Position numbers and translations under genes: made by a program
DNA from: Coemansia sp. RSA 1804
Taxonomy: Eukaryota > Kickxellomycota > Kickxellomycetes > Kickxellales > Kickxellaceae
DNA length: 26,785 nt
Assembly (NCBI GenBank): GCA_027578815.1
Contig: JANBTH010000206.1
Location: forward strand, 1-26,785
Direction: 5' to 3'
Shown here: positions 1 through 9,111 of the stretch, in pieces
Numbering within the stretch: position 1 is the first letter of the stretch
Layout of the letters: each line of letters opens with the position of its first letter
Notes under the pieces: model-generated
What the model was told of the DNA's origin: nothing
The model's database searches: none
Seen by the model: the letters and a program-made list of their open reading frames with translations, nothing else

Positions 1-326
1 GAATGACGCCAACAATGTGCTGCTTGCACGCAAACAATCTTTTTTATTCAGCGCAAATGATCTCTCCACCTGGCGCAGATCTGCTATAGCTGTTAACGCA
101 AAATAGATATTGCCAAGCGCAACTTCTTTTGCAAAATACAGTACGCGTTTCCCATCTGGTATCCGAGAGCTTCAAGAATGGCTGCGCGACAACGCTATTT
201 CTGTTTTGAACAAAATAAAACAAAATAAAAGGTGGTATTAGACGCTCTTCCACCTTTCTCTTCTGCCATTGGCAAACACACTTGTTTACATATCACTTTG
301 TTGCTTTTATTTCTTGCTAGTCTGGG
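1..326. other. Left flank and upstream region of the RecQ4-like gene
   Basis: I see no recognisable gene here. A 69-codon minus-strand reading frame (44-253) resembles nothing I know and is probably chance. The last ~95 bases before the helicase ATG are pyrimidine-rich on the plus strand, as in other leaders of this window. They contain an inverted CCAAT box (ATTGG at 268-272), a plausible promoter element. A short A-rich tandem (AAACAAAAT-like units) lies at about 208-230. The TTTCTTGCTAG just before the ATG looks like a 3' splice site, so a 5'-UTR intron is possible, but I could not pair it with a donor. Confidence 0.5.
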
Positions 327-3300
327 ATGGAGTCCTCTTTATCCACGGTTGACCATAAAGATTATCCACAGCTGCGGGCATCAGCAAAGACCTCTGCTTA
401 TTGCTATGACCAGAATGAAGGAACTACCGTTGCTAGCCCCGCCTTGCTTCAAGCACAGACACGCCAACTCAAACACGAGCTGAAGGACTGGGAGTCGGCG
501 TTTTCAAAGGAGAACGGGCGCGTTCCTACGAAAAGGGATCTTGCAGACATGCCCAACATCACTGAAAAGTACAAGCATTATAGCAGACTCAAAAGGCTTT
601 TAGATCGTCGGCGCAGTGCCATTAATGAGAGCGCTACTATTCATGAGCAGAATATCCAGCAAGTGGGAGCTGTCCATGAAGATATGGAATCTAGGCAGCG
701 TGGGGCTAACAGAGCCGGGTGGATTGACTTGCCACTGGAGACCTCGACCTTAAGGGGGTCGGTCAAAAGGAAGACAGTGCAAATGGTCTCTGGTGACAGT
801 TTGGCACAGACAGCTGAGCCACCATCTGCTGTAGGCCCCACGCCAACAGATTCATATGCAGAGCTCAGCTTGAATAAGGAGGCGTCGACCAATTGCCCAA
901 GCAGCATTCTCACGGACAAACATGCTTTTACTCCTAAAAGGCAGCGCATGGCTCTATCGTTTGATCTGCTCAACTCAATTAAGCCTATAGAGTCGAGGCC
1001 ACCTGGTGTAGAACATGTAACTGCCTCTGAACCTACGCATACTATTTGCACTAGACCAATTGGTAGCGCATCTGCTATTCCCAATGCGAACTACCCAAGC
1101 GATTCCGCAGCAGAAGGCTTGGCAGATGGTGTTGGCGAATGTGATGGCGATATGATTGCATACACTCCACCGCCGTCGCTTATACGACACTACGGCACAT
1201 ACAAGCGAAGGGCCTTATCCACAGATTATCAACCCTCTTATTCTCCACTCTTGCCTTCGCTAAGCGCAATGACAGTATGTGGCAATCCACCAGATGGTGT
1301 AGACGCAGGCATTGCCAATTCAGAGTCGGATATGCTGAGCGCTGGAAATAAGGATACTCGATTTAGGGCGCGGGTTGGCAATCTTGTCAAAACAACATCC
1401 ATTCCGCTAAATGCGTTTAGTGCCCAACTGAAAACTGCTTCAGGGCCGCTTGATTTAAAAGTTAATGAGGTGGGTGGTGACCAAGATACGAGTAGGGATG
1501 CTCTTGACGGGCATCAAGACCAGGCTGATCTAGTGGATTTAGTGATGGACGATCCTAAAGACGCCCATCTACTGCCAATCAACGAAGAAGGTACAGGGCA
1601 AACCTCTGCACACAAGAAGAAAGCGACTCAGAAACGTAGCACTCGGAGAGTAAAGATAAAGCCTTTAGATCACGACAAGGGCGATGCTAGGCCACCAATT
1701 CGCTCATTGCGTTCAGACTCGCAAAATCTAGTCAGCAGTAACTTTTACAAGCTCAAACTCAAAGGTAAAAAACGCAGCAACTATTCTTCTGAGGGGAGAC
1801 GGACAGCCCTCTATAAACGCATGATCGGCAAGAAGAAAGGGGATACTAGCGGGTCGAACGCCGCGGAGAATGTACATGAATGCTCCGATGAACCTAGTTG
1901 CATGTCAGATACATTTGGCCGAGAGCATGGCAATGCATTCATGGACGCCAATGATATGCCTGAAGACGACTATGTTCAGCATGGCGCATTAGCTTTAGAC
2001 AGCGAGGCTGGCGAAACCAGCACAGAAATTTACAAGCAAAACGAGAATGAGTCCTGTACGATTTCTGGAGAGCCGCTCTCTCGGTTTTATGCTGACGAGT
2101 CTACTTGTAGTCAGGAAAGGTGTTCGGTGAGTCCATTGTTCAGCAAAAAGGCAGATTTCGTATCCAAAGGCAAAATGCTTGACCTCGGCAGAATTCTCCA
2201 GCGCGTCTGGGGGTTCTCCGAGTTTAGACAAAATCAGATAGAGCCAATAAAGCACATTCTTAGTGGGTGCTCCACGCTGTTAGTTCTCGCTACTGGTTCT
2301 GGAAAGTCACTGGCGTACCAGCTCCCAGCACTGGTGCTGTCTGTACTATTTGGAGGGCTGACTCTGGTGGTGACGCCGCTCATATCGTTAATGAGAGACC
2401 AAATTCAAAGTTTACCTAGCTGTTTGCATGCAATCTGCATGTCTTCTGAGACTTCTTTTGGAGCAAGCTATGCCGACACCAAATCGCGCCTGCTGTCTGG
2501 CAAAGTGCAGCTTCTTTTTGTGTCTCCAGAACGCGTGCAAAGCCCTCGATTCCAGGAGATGATGGCGGCGGATGGGATGCCGTCGATTCACTTTGCCGTT
2601 ATAGACGAGGTGCACTGTGCCAGCGAATGGTCGCATAATTTCCGTCCTGCTTACTTGCAACTCCCCCATATGCTTAGGAAGATTGGAGCAAGTCGGGTTT
2701 TGGCTATGACAGGTACAGCGACGGAACTGATGGTTGGTCGCCTGTGCACAATGTTTGGAATCAACATGGCAAACAATGTGGTGCGCGGGGACGCCGTGCG
2801 CGACAACATCAAGCTCAGCGTTGTTACAGTAGATGTTGATGCACGTTCTCTATCCAGATCAAGCGCACGCGAGGAAACTCTGGCCAATCTTCTCAGATCA
2901 AACGAAATGGCAAAGATTGGGTCGGTTCTTGTCTATGTATCAACGCAAGCCGGTGCTGACCGAGTTGCCGAGTATCTTACGGCCCGTTCTATACCTGCCC
3001 AAGCATACCACGCAGGAAAGCCCGCCTCAGAGCGTGCGAGAATTCAAATGGCGTTTATGCGTAAGAACCGACATGCTCCACACCTGGCAATGGAAGCCCA
3101 CGACCGCCGTCATAATAGCGATGTTTCGATACGCGTGCTGGTTGCCACGGTTGCCTTTGGCATGGGCCTTGATAAGAGCGATATACGTGCAGTGGTTCAT
3201 TTCAATCTTCCACGCAGCATGGAGGCATATGTACAAGAGATTGGACGCGCTGGTCGCGATGGAGAACCGGCGTGTGGTGTATTGCTCCTAGCAGTGGACA

Positions 3301-4589
3301 GCGGCAATTCATTGATGGAGCCAGGCAAGCAGCCTGAAGCGCAAAGTGTGGACGCTGTGTTCATTCGAAGCTGGGTAAATGCAGATGGTGTTGATACTGC
3401 TTCAATACGTCGGCTTTTACACCAACTTTTTCCCTCCGATTTTATGCAAAAGGCGGTAGCGAAAGCGACAAATGCATATTTGAAATCACTATCGATGGAA
3501 TCGGATGAATGGAATGTGTCCCGGACAGCGGTCTTGGAGCTGATGGCTCTTGAACAAGATATCGATGCAGACCATGCGGTCGTACAAACTCTTGTTAGCT
3601 ATCTTGCATTAAAGGAGCCGGGGATGATACGAGCCGAGCCCAATGCACATCGCAAATGTCGAATTAGAACAGCGCGCACGAGTCTGGGGAAACTGGCTGA
3701 TTCACACTTGTTTTTCAAGGGACTAGTGGATTATGCAAACAGCGGTATTGCCAGTAGCAACAACACCCAACGTTCGCGATCACGAAACAAAGGCAGTTTT
3801 TCACGTATTCCTGGAGCAAAAAAGACTGGAGAGGACCTTGTGGTTGAAATATTTGACCTGGCCAGGTATATGCATACTACACATTCGGAGATAATCGCTG
3901 AGCTATACAAGTGGCGTGCGAAAAAGGAGGTTGTATTGGAATGGCAGGAGCCTTCATTTGTTGTTAATGTCAACCTAAATATGAGCAGGTTTGTGCAGGA
4001 GTTGGCAGACGCTAGTCGCAGCGATAAGACGTGTCCCGGTTCAGTGGCTATGGATTCGGATATGTTGTGTGAGCGATTTGCACAACTTGCGGACAAGTAC
4101 ATTACTGATCTTTCGGAGCAAATGAGCCAACAGCATGGCGCCAGGATTCGTGAGAATGTCTGTCTTGTAGATGCGCTTGAGTCTACAGTATTACAGGCAG
4201 CACGGCTTGAGCCACATTTGCAGGATGCATTGCTGCAAGCTTCCATACAGTCGTATTTTTCATCCTCAGAAACAGCCAGAAGCAATCTGGAATCTGAAGA
4301 AAATCGCTTGCTTGCTACCAATGTAGATATAGCTTCTGCATCGGATACGATAGATGACAGTTTGCGTCAAAAGATTCGCGGGTTTATTGAGCAACATTCG
4401 GATATATTGAGTAGTGGACGGGCAATTGCGCGGATTTTGCATGGTCTTTCGAGTCCAAGTTCGCCAGCATCGCAATGGTCATGGTGTGCTGAATGGGGGA
4501 GTCTTGTCTGGACTGATTTTGAGACTGTCCGCTTATGTGCTCAGGAGGAGTTGGTAAAAATGCGTTTTGCTGAAATGCATGGCTGCTAG
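327..4589 (+). CDS. RECQL4-like ATP-dependent DNA helicase with N-terminal Sld2 domain
   Basis: A 1420-residue intronless reading frame for a 3'-5' DNA helicase of the RecQ4 branch, expected in the nucleus in replication initiation and repair. Residues about 48-96 match the Sld2/DRC1 signature (WESAF, GRVPTKRDL, KYKHYSRLK). Residues about 470-507 carry the basic NFYKLKLKGKK element also found between Sld2 and helicase parts of the family. The helicase core holds FRQNQ, Walker A ATGSGKS (655-661, K660), DEVH (760-763; DEAH is usual), the RECQL4-type WSHNFRPAYL (768-777), TGTAT, VATVAFGMGLD and motif VI GRAGRDG (973-979). The region after the core follows the RECQL4 pattern, with no RQC or HRDC domain seen. 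Length exceeds human RECQL4 (about 1200). In model yeasts Sld2 and the Hrq1 helicase are separate proteins, so the fusion is notable. The family call is firm; the exact start is less so. Confidence 0.93.
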   Translation: MESSLSTVDHKDYPQLRASAKTSAYCYDQNEGTTVASPALLQAQTRQLKHELKDWESAFSKENGRVPTKRDLADMPNITEKYKHYSRLKRLLDRRRSAINESATIHEQNIQQVGAVHEDMESRQRGANRAGWIDLPLETSTLRGSVKRKTVQMVSGDSLAQTAEPPSAVGPTPTDSYAELSLNKEASTNCPSSILTDKHAFTPKRQRMALSFDLLNSIKPIESRPPGVEHVTASEPTHTICTRPIGSASAIPNANYPSDSAAEGLADGVGECDGDMIAYTPPPSLIRHYGTYKRRALSTDYQPSYSPLLPSLSAMTVCGNPPDGVDAGIANSESDMLSAGNKDTRFRARVGNLVKTTSIPLNAFSAQLKTASGPLDLKVNEVGGDQDTSRDALDGHQDQADLVDLVMDDPKDAHLLPINEEGTGQTSAHKKKATQKRSTRRVKIKPLDHDKGDARPPIRSLRSDSQNLVSSNFYKLKLKGKKRSNYSSEGRRTALYKRMIGKKKGDTSGSNAAENVHECSDEPSCMSDTFGREHGNAFMDANDMPEDDYVQHGALALDSEAGETSTEIYKQNENESCTISGEPLSRFYADESTCSQERCSVSPLFSKKADFVSKGKMLDLGRILQRVWGFSEFRQNQIEPIKHILSGCSTLLVLATGSGKSLAYQLPALVLSVLFGGLTLVVTPLISLMRDQIQSLPSCLHAICMSSETSFGASYADTKSRLLSGKVQLLFVSPERVQSPRFQEMMAADGMPSIHFAVIDEVHCASEWSHNFRPAYLQLPHMLRKIGASRVLAMTGTATELMVGRLCTMFGINMANNVVRGDAVRDNIKLSVVTVDVDARSLSRSSAREETLANLLRSNEMAKIGSVLVYVSTQAGADRVAEYLTARSIPAQAYHAGKPASERARIQMAFMRKNRHAPHLAMEAHDRRHNSDVSIRVLVATVAFGMGLDKSDIRAVVHFNLPRSMEAYVQEIGRAGRDGEPACGVLLLAVDSGNSLMEPGKQPEAQSVDAVFIRSWVNADGVDTASIRRLLHQLFPSDFMQKAVAKATNAYLKSLSMESDEWNVSRTAVLELMALEQDIDADHAVVQTLVSYLALKEPGMIRAEPNAHRKCRIRTARTSLGKLADSHLFFKGLVDYANSGIASSNNTQRSRSRNKGSFSRIPGAKKTGEDLVVEIFDLARYMHTTHSEIIAELYKWRAKKEVVLEWQEPSFVVNVNLNMSRFVQELADASRSDKTCPGSVAMDSDMLCERFAQLADKYITDLSEQMSQQHGARIRENVCLVDALESTVLQAARLEPHLQDALLQASIQSYFSSSETARSNLESEENRLLATNVDIASASDTIDDSLRQKIRGFIEQHSDILSSGRAIARILHGLSSPSSPASQWSWCAEWGSLVWTDFETVRLCAQEELVKMRFAEMHGC

Positions 4590-4712
4590 CCTTTTATTTA
4601 TTTAGAAAAATACATATTATCTACTATGTGAGGGCCAGAGGCATTGCTTTTAAAGAGAGTTTACACCTTGGTCTACACAACGAAAAACAGCGGTAAGTAT
4701 ACAAAAGGAAGA
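4590..4712. terminator. Shared 3' region of two convergent genes
   Basis: Only 123 bases separate the stop codons of the RecQ4-like and HRD1-like genes, so their 3' UTRs probably overlap. Two overlapping AATAAA hexamers on the minus strand (4593-4602) could serve HRD1 polyadenylation. They lie immediately after the helicase stop. Assignment is from sequence only. Confidence 0.4.
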
Positions 4713-6563
4713 CTACGTTTCGGGATGTTTTCCCTTTCCAGGCTGGGCACAGACGCTTTCACTAGCGGGATCGGTGAATCCGGTCGGAGACTTATTGTTT
4801 CCGGTTCCTTCATTTTGAGGAAATGTAGACTGAACCTGTGTCAAAGCCAGAACCATATGCGAGAGCTGTATCTGAAGAGCCGACAGAATACGAATTCGTT
4901 CTTCCACAGCTGCACGGCTGTCAGACTCCAGTTTTGCTATCTGCTCGTCAGTGATCATTGTCAAGTCCGGGGCAGGGAATTCTTGAAGGGACGGAATATA
5001 AGAGCTTGTATGTGCAGCGGATTTCAAAGTAGAAAATATAGGAATAAGAGTGTCTGGCGAGATCGGCTCAGTCACGGCCATGACATGGGAGTTTGGCAAT
5101 GATCTATTGAAGTCTGCTCGTGGCGCTATCAATTCACTTGGACTGTTATAGTCGGTTGCAATGGAATTAGAGCCATATGCTTTGGCTGGATTCTGGTGCT
5201 GCAGTGGTTTTTGTGTATCTTTTATACCATGTCTTTCAATGGGAGTTTCTCCATCGGCATTACTAGAAGAAAGTGCGGTGTTTGTAGAAGCACCATTGGC
5301 AGGGCCGTGTGCATTCTCGCTAGTTTCAGAGGATGGATTATCGGCCTCCTCTAAGTGATTTTGTTGCTGTTGGGACTCGGAAAGTGTGGCTTCGTTAAGT
5401 AAAGGAGCAGTGTTGCTGGTATTAGTGGCAGCTGTATACTCCTCAAGAACGCTGTGACGACAGGTTGGACAGCTTTGTTGTCTCTCGAGCCAACTGCGAA
5501 GGCAGTTGAAGTGGAAAACATGACTACATGGAAGTCTTTTTGGCGTGTCGCTGGGGATGTTATGTGTCTGTCCGCCCTGTCGTGCGCGATTCCAGCTAGC
5601 AGCCAAATCTTGTGACGGACCAACCATTTCTTCGCGACAAATAATGCAAGTAGTATCTCTCATTGACTCTATTTCTTCTTGACCAACGGTTTCATAACGC
5701 AAATGCATATTCTGCATCGCCTTTCGATAACGAATCCAGTCGCCGCATCGGTTGATGAGAGAGCGTGCTGTGATATAAAGCTCGCGTAGGATATGAATCG
5801 GCATGCCGTAGAACTTCATCAACACAAAAAAGAATCGCACATAGACCACAAGCTTTGCCAGATCGTCCACAAAATCCACATAGAAAACATAGGCCTGCTT
5901 CTCCTCCCATTCGCCGCCCCGTAGAATGTCTACAGTATTGAGCATTAGCTTGGCCCACGTAGACATAAACCGGACAAGAAGCAAAGCAAACTCAAATCCA
6001 AAAACAACAAGCATTGTCGGGCCATAGCGCTTTGTGTTTTCAATAGCATACATGACCATGATAAAGTCAACCGATGCTAGTATAAATGACAGCGAGACTG
6101 TACGAACTAGGAAAAGCGCTGTCAGTCCTGTCTGCTGCTCCATGAAACTGACTCTCTCCTCGTATATCCAATGGAACACCTTGCAAAAGAGAAGAAACAC
6201 AAAGAGTGCCAACGTAGCCGCATCAAACTCGTCACGAAGAATGGCCAATGCCAGGCAAGTTTCAGTGACAGCAAACCATCCTTGCTCGTATAAGCGCTCA
6301 ACCTCAATGGCTCTTAGCCGACCAAAGAATATACGAGAAAACAGCTTTCCAAGCAGAATGGTCATTAAAATCCCCATGTTCGCCAGTATCATCATCGCAG
6401 CGCCCGACTGCGACAGCTGAATACATGCTGTGTAGTAGTAGTCGTGGTTTATGAAAGCCAAGGCTATAATCCCAATGTTTAACACCACTGTTGTGATGCC
6501 GTATACGACCAATCGTGGCGGCGACCACCTGTTTGCATTTGCCATTGCAGAATGCCTAGTCAC
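4713..6563 (-). CDS. HRD1: HRD1/synoviolin-like ER membrane E3 ubiquitin ligase
   Basis: A 616-residue intronless protein matching the Hrd1 family, the membrane RING ligase of ER-associated degradation that ubiquitinates misfolded ER proteins and helps form the retrotranslocation channel. The N-terminal ~275 residues are a multi-spanning membrane domain with several hydrophobic segments between about 17 and 255. The RING-H2 finger runs 306-368: C306, C309, C346, H348, H351, C354, C365, C368, with a 36-residue spacer after the second Cys. Residues 380-535 are Ser/Asn/Gln-rich and likely disordered. A charged helix at about 538-577 (TDEQIAKLESDSRAAVEERI) resembles the conserved C-terminal helix of animal and fungal HRD1. 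Length is close to human SYVN1 (617). An alternative start at Met7 (ATG at 6545) is possible. Confidence 0.93.
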   Translation of the reverse strand: MTRHSAMANANRWSPPRLVVYGITTVVLNIGIIALAFINHDYYYTACIQLSQSGAAMMILANMGILMTILLGKLFSRIFFGRLRAIEVERLYEQGWFAVTETCLALAILRDEFDAATLALFVFLLFCKVFHWIYEERVSFMEQQTGLTALFLVRTVSLSFILASVDFIMVMYAIENTKRYGPTMLVVFGFEFALLLVRFMSTWAKLMLNTVDILRGGEWEEKQAYVFYVDFVDDLAKLVVYVRFFFVLMKFYGMPIHILRELYITARSLINRCGDWIRYRKAMQNMHLRYETVGQEEIESMRDTTCIICREEMVGPSQDLAASWNRARQGGQTHNIPSDTPKRLPCSHVFHFNCLRSWLERQQSCPTCRHSVLEEYTAATNTSNTAPLLNEATLSESQQQQNHLEEADNPSSETSENAHGPANGASTNTALSSSNADGETPIERHGIKDTQKPLQHQNPAKAYGSNSIATDYNSPSELIAPRADFNRSLPNSHVMAVTEPISPDTLIPIFSTLKSAAHTSSYIPSLQEFPAPDLTMITDEQIAKLESDSRAAVEERIRILSALQIQLSHMVLALTQVQSTFPQNEGTGNNKSPTGFTDPASESVCAQPGKGKHPET

Positions 6564-6796
6564 GTAGAAAAATAGCTAGAACTGCCCACGTTTAGTTTAA
6601 ATCTGTTGAACGCGGATTCGATGCAATCTAAATGACAATAATAAATAATAAAAAAAGGCCAAACGTCAAGCAAGCAAGCAAGCTAAATAATGACAATTCG
6701 AATAGAAAGACAGAAAGAAAAACATTTGAGTCAAAGAAAGTAAAAACGAGTGAGAAAAGAAGGTCTGGATGACGTGGCGCAATATGGCTGGAAAGC
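6564..6796. promoter_or_regulatory. HRD1 upstream region / RsmH-like 3' flank
   Basis: This 233-base gap between two minus-strand genes must hold the HRD1 promoter and leader and the 3' UTR of the methyltransferase gene. The plus strand is strongly purine-rich from about 6700 to 6765, so the HRD1 sense strand has a polypyrimidine tract. A short (AAGC) tandem lies at about 6667-6683. No clear TATA box was recognised. Confidence 0.4.
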
Positions 6797-7939
6797 TCAC
6801 ACAACACGCTCAAGCGCTCTTAGTTTTGCAGAGCGTGATCGCGGGTTTTTCTCCACTTCTGCGATAGATGCTGTGACTGCGCTCTTGGTTAGAATGCGAA
6901 GGACGCTGGTGCTAGTCTCAGCAAGGTCGTCAGCACCGGTGTTGGATGTAGGGTCTGCCATGTAGTGTTGGCGTTCATGCTGCTGTGAGGCAGATCGGAA
7001 GAACTTTTTCACTATCGAATCCTCCAGTGAGTGGAACGAAACAACCACGAGCCTGCCTCCTGGATTGAGCATCTCTATCGCTGCCGCAAGTGCAGATTGA
7101 AGCTGGCCAAGCTCGTCATTTATGTAGATACGCAAAGCCTGGAACACTCGTGTTGCTGGATGAATCTTTGCCTTTTGAGCGTAGGCTGCCGGCACCGCAG
7201 CCAAGACCACATCAACCAGCTGCTGGGTCGTGTCTATGGAGACCTGTTCGCGCCTCTTCTCAATCTCAAATGCTATTTTCCCAGCAAATCGCTCCTGTCC
7301 ATAACTGCTGAAAATTGACGCTAGCTTTTCCCGGGAGAATTGGTTCACAATAATATTGGCGGGTATCAGCCGTCGCAGGGCTCCGTGCTGGGGAGTATAC
7401 GACATGCGCATATCCAGAGGCGCATCTCTTTGAAACGAGAAGCCGCGGTTAGAATCAAGCTGGCTGGAGCTAAGGCCGATGTCGAGCACAATTCCATCAA
7501 ACGTCCGCTTCAGTTTCGGAATATTGCCAAACTGCTCCCATTCTACAGAAAGACGCTCCGGGTACAGACACGACAGCTGGCGTGCCTTTTCGACAGCAGA
7601 GGGATCCTGATCGATTGCAACAACGCTGCAATTAGCGGAATCAAGAATACGTTTGGTATAGCCACCCTCGCCATAGGTTGCGTCCAAATATGTCATGCCA
7701 TCGCGGGGTGCAATATATTTAATCGTCTCTTCCAAAAGAACAGGAACATGCACCCGTGGATAAGGAAAGGCTGGCACGCTATCCGCAGTGGAATATCGCT
7801 TCAGTTGTAGATAGCGTGTTGGGAGTCGCAGCTCATGCTCTGTGTGCTTGCTATGTATCTTAGAAACTGTCCGGACAGCCTGGCTGTAGAAAACATGTCG
7901 TGAAAATGACAGAAACATTGCCACAATGGCAGCAGGCAA
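6797..7939 (-). CDS. Mitochondrial RsmH/METTL15-like rRNA (cytosine-N4) methyltransferase
   Basis: A 380-residue protein of the MraW/RsmH family, which N4-methylates a conserved cytosine in the decoding centre of small-subunit rRNA; the metazoan relative METTL15 acts on mitochondrial 12S rRNA. Visible signatures are HVPVLLEE (64-71), the SAM motif DATYGEGGYT (86-95), DQDP (110-113), DIGLSSSQLD (153-162), RGFSFQRDAPLDMRM (165-179), HPATRVFQALRI (260-271) and SFHSLED (301-307). The first ~60 residues are basic and Ser/aromatic-rich, as expected for a mitochondrial presequence. Translation may instead start at Met8. The gene is intronless and divergent from the pyroglutamyl-peptidase gene across 269 bases. 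Family assignment is very secure; mitochondrial location is inferred from the N-terminus. Confidence 0.95.
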   Translation of the reverse strand: MPAAIVAMFLSFSRHVFYSQAVRTVSKIHSKHTEHELRLPTRYLQLKRYSTADSVPAFPYPRVHVPVLLEETIKYIAPRDGMTYLDATYGEGGYTKRILDSANCSVVAIDQDPSAVEKARQLSCLYPERLSVEWEQFGNIPKLKRTFDGIVLDIGLSSSQLDSNRGFSFQRDAPLDMRMSYTPQHGALRRLIPANIIVNQFSREKLASIFSSYGQERFAGKIAFEIEKRREQVSIDTTQQLVDVVLAAVPAAYAQKAKIHPATRVFQALRIYINDELGQLQSALAAAIEMLNPGGRLVVVSFHSLEDSIVKKFFRSASQQHERQHYMADPTSNTGADDLAETSTSVLRILTKSAVTASIAEVEKNPRSRSAKLRALERVV

Positions 7940-8208
7940 AAAATTGATTTTTAGGGAGGGGGGAGAAGTGTATTAAATGATATGAAAACCAGCTGACGAT
8001 GTTATGTAAATGAGAACATGATCATTGAGGTTTGTTCCCACGATATTGTGGTATTAAACAGATGCTTTTGCGAATGTTGATGCCAATATTCCATCTCTGC
8101 CACCCAGACATTTTGAAAGTCGCTTTGTATCTCTACATTCTCATTAACTCAATATTAAACAACCTCATTGATCAAGAGTCTTCCCGAGAATAACTTGATG
8201 ACAGCAGA
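7940..8208. promoter_or_regulatory. Divergent promoter, RsmH-like (-) and pyroglutamyl-peptidase (+)
   Basis: An AT-rich 269-base spacer between divergent start codons, presumed to drive both genes. An upstream ATG at 8198-8200, 11 bases before the peptidase start and in another frame, opens a reading frame of about 33 codons that overlaps the peptidase start. No other motif was confidently identified. Confidence 0.45.
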
Positions 8209-8844
8209 ATGGGTATTAAAACGCTTAAACACGCACTACTTACTGGTTTTGAACCCTTTGGTACGCCTCGACCTCCCGACAATCGCAGCTGGGAGGTAAT
8301 CAAGCAGCTCGCGGGAGAGCAAATAGATACCGACGACTCGTTGGTTGTGTGCCACTGCTATGAAATACCCGTTAGCTATGGTCCAGTAAGCGAGCTACTT
8401 CCTCGGCTACACCAAAGCCAGAGTTTCAGCATCGTTCTGCATTGTGGTGCGGGCGTCCCAAATGTGGTCAGGTTAGAGAAGTTGGCGCACAGATGCGGTT
8501 ATTTCAAGCCAGGAAATGGAGGCGAGGCTGATGTTCCTACTGGAAATTGTGTTCCTGGATATGATACTGCCGATGTGCTCGAATCTACGGTCGCAGTAGA
8601 TGAGCTAAGAAATACACTTGTGGATAAGGGGTGGTCTAACGTGGCCGTCAGCTCTGATGCTGGGCGATACTTGTGTGACTTTACATATTACATTTCCCTT
8701 GCCGAAGGGGCGACTACATGCAAGAAAAGGCCCTGTGCAGCGCCTACGACACTTTTTGTCCACGTGCCGCCAGCATGCAATGATCCATATAGCGATAAGG
8801 ATCTAGCCAATCTTGTTCGTCAGATTATAAAGCTTGTTGCATGA
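8209..8844 (+). CDS. Pyroglutamyl-peptidase I (peptidase family C15)
   Basis: A 211-residue cytosolic cysteine peptidase that removes N-terminal pyroglutamate from peptides. The family start motif LLTGFEPFG is at 10-18. The predicted catalytic residues are E90 (in VVRLEKLAHRCGY), C156 (in SSDAGRYLCDFTYY) and H185 (in LFVHVPP), in the usual order. Length matches eukaryotic members (about 209 residues). The ATG was chosen because the conserved domain begins within ten residues of it. The gene is intronless and its 3' end faces the NT-C2 gene across 267 bases. The usual ERxAxN around the catalytic Glu is degenerate here (LEKLAHR), as in some eukaryotic copies. Confidence 0.92.
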   Translation: MGIKTLKHALLTGFEPFGTPRPPDNRSWEVIKQLAGEQIDTDDSLVVCHCYEIPVSYGPVSELLPRLHQSQSFSIVLHCGAGVPNVVRLEKLAHRCGYFKPGNGGEADVPTGNCVPGYDTADVLESTVAVDELRNTLVDKGWSNVAVSSDAGRYLCDFTYYISLAEGATTCKKRPCAAPTTLFVHVPPACNDPYSDKDLANLVRQIIKLVA

Positions 8845-9111
8845 AACGCCAAGGGCAATGGATGCAGCTCATTCACTGTTTTATATTAATTTCAAACCAT
8901 AAACGAAGAGGGAATGTAATGGAAAAAAGCTGTTTTTACAATGTCCACGAAGGTGTAGAAGAGAAAATTGAGAAAGAAACGAGGCGTGAGATGTGTTGAT
9001 AGAGCTGTACAAACAAAGCGCAGTATAATGTGGACCAGGAGAATAAGGGAACAAGGACAAGAGATTCGGCGGTGCTTGCTTGCGTTAGAGAAGCAACAAA
9101 ATGTCACCAAA
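8845..9111. other. Convergent intergenic spacer
   Basis: This 267-base AT-rich region separates the peptidase stop from the stop of the NT-C2 gene and presumably contains both 3' UTRs. I see no recognisable coding or RNA gene. Confidence 0.5.

Noticed and set aside
44..253. 69-codon minus-strand reading frame near the left edge
   Set aside because: No recognisable motif, and it overlaps the likely helicase promoter; treated as chance.
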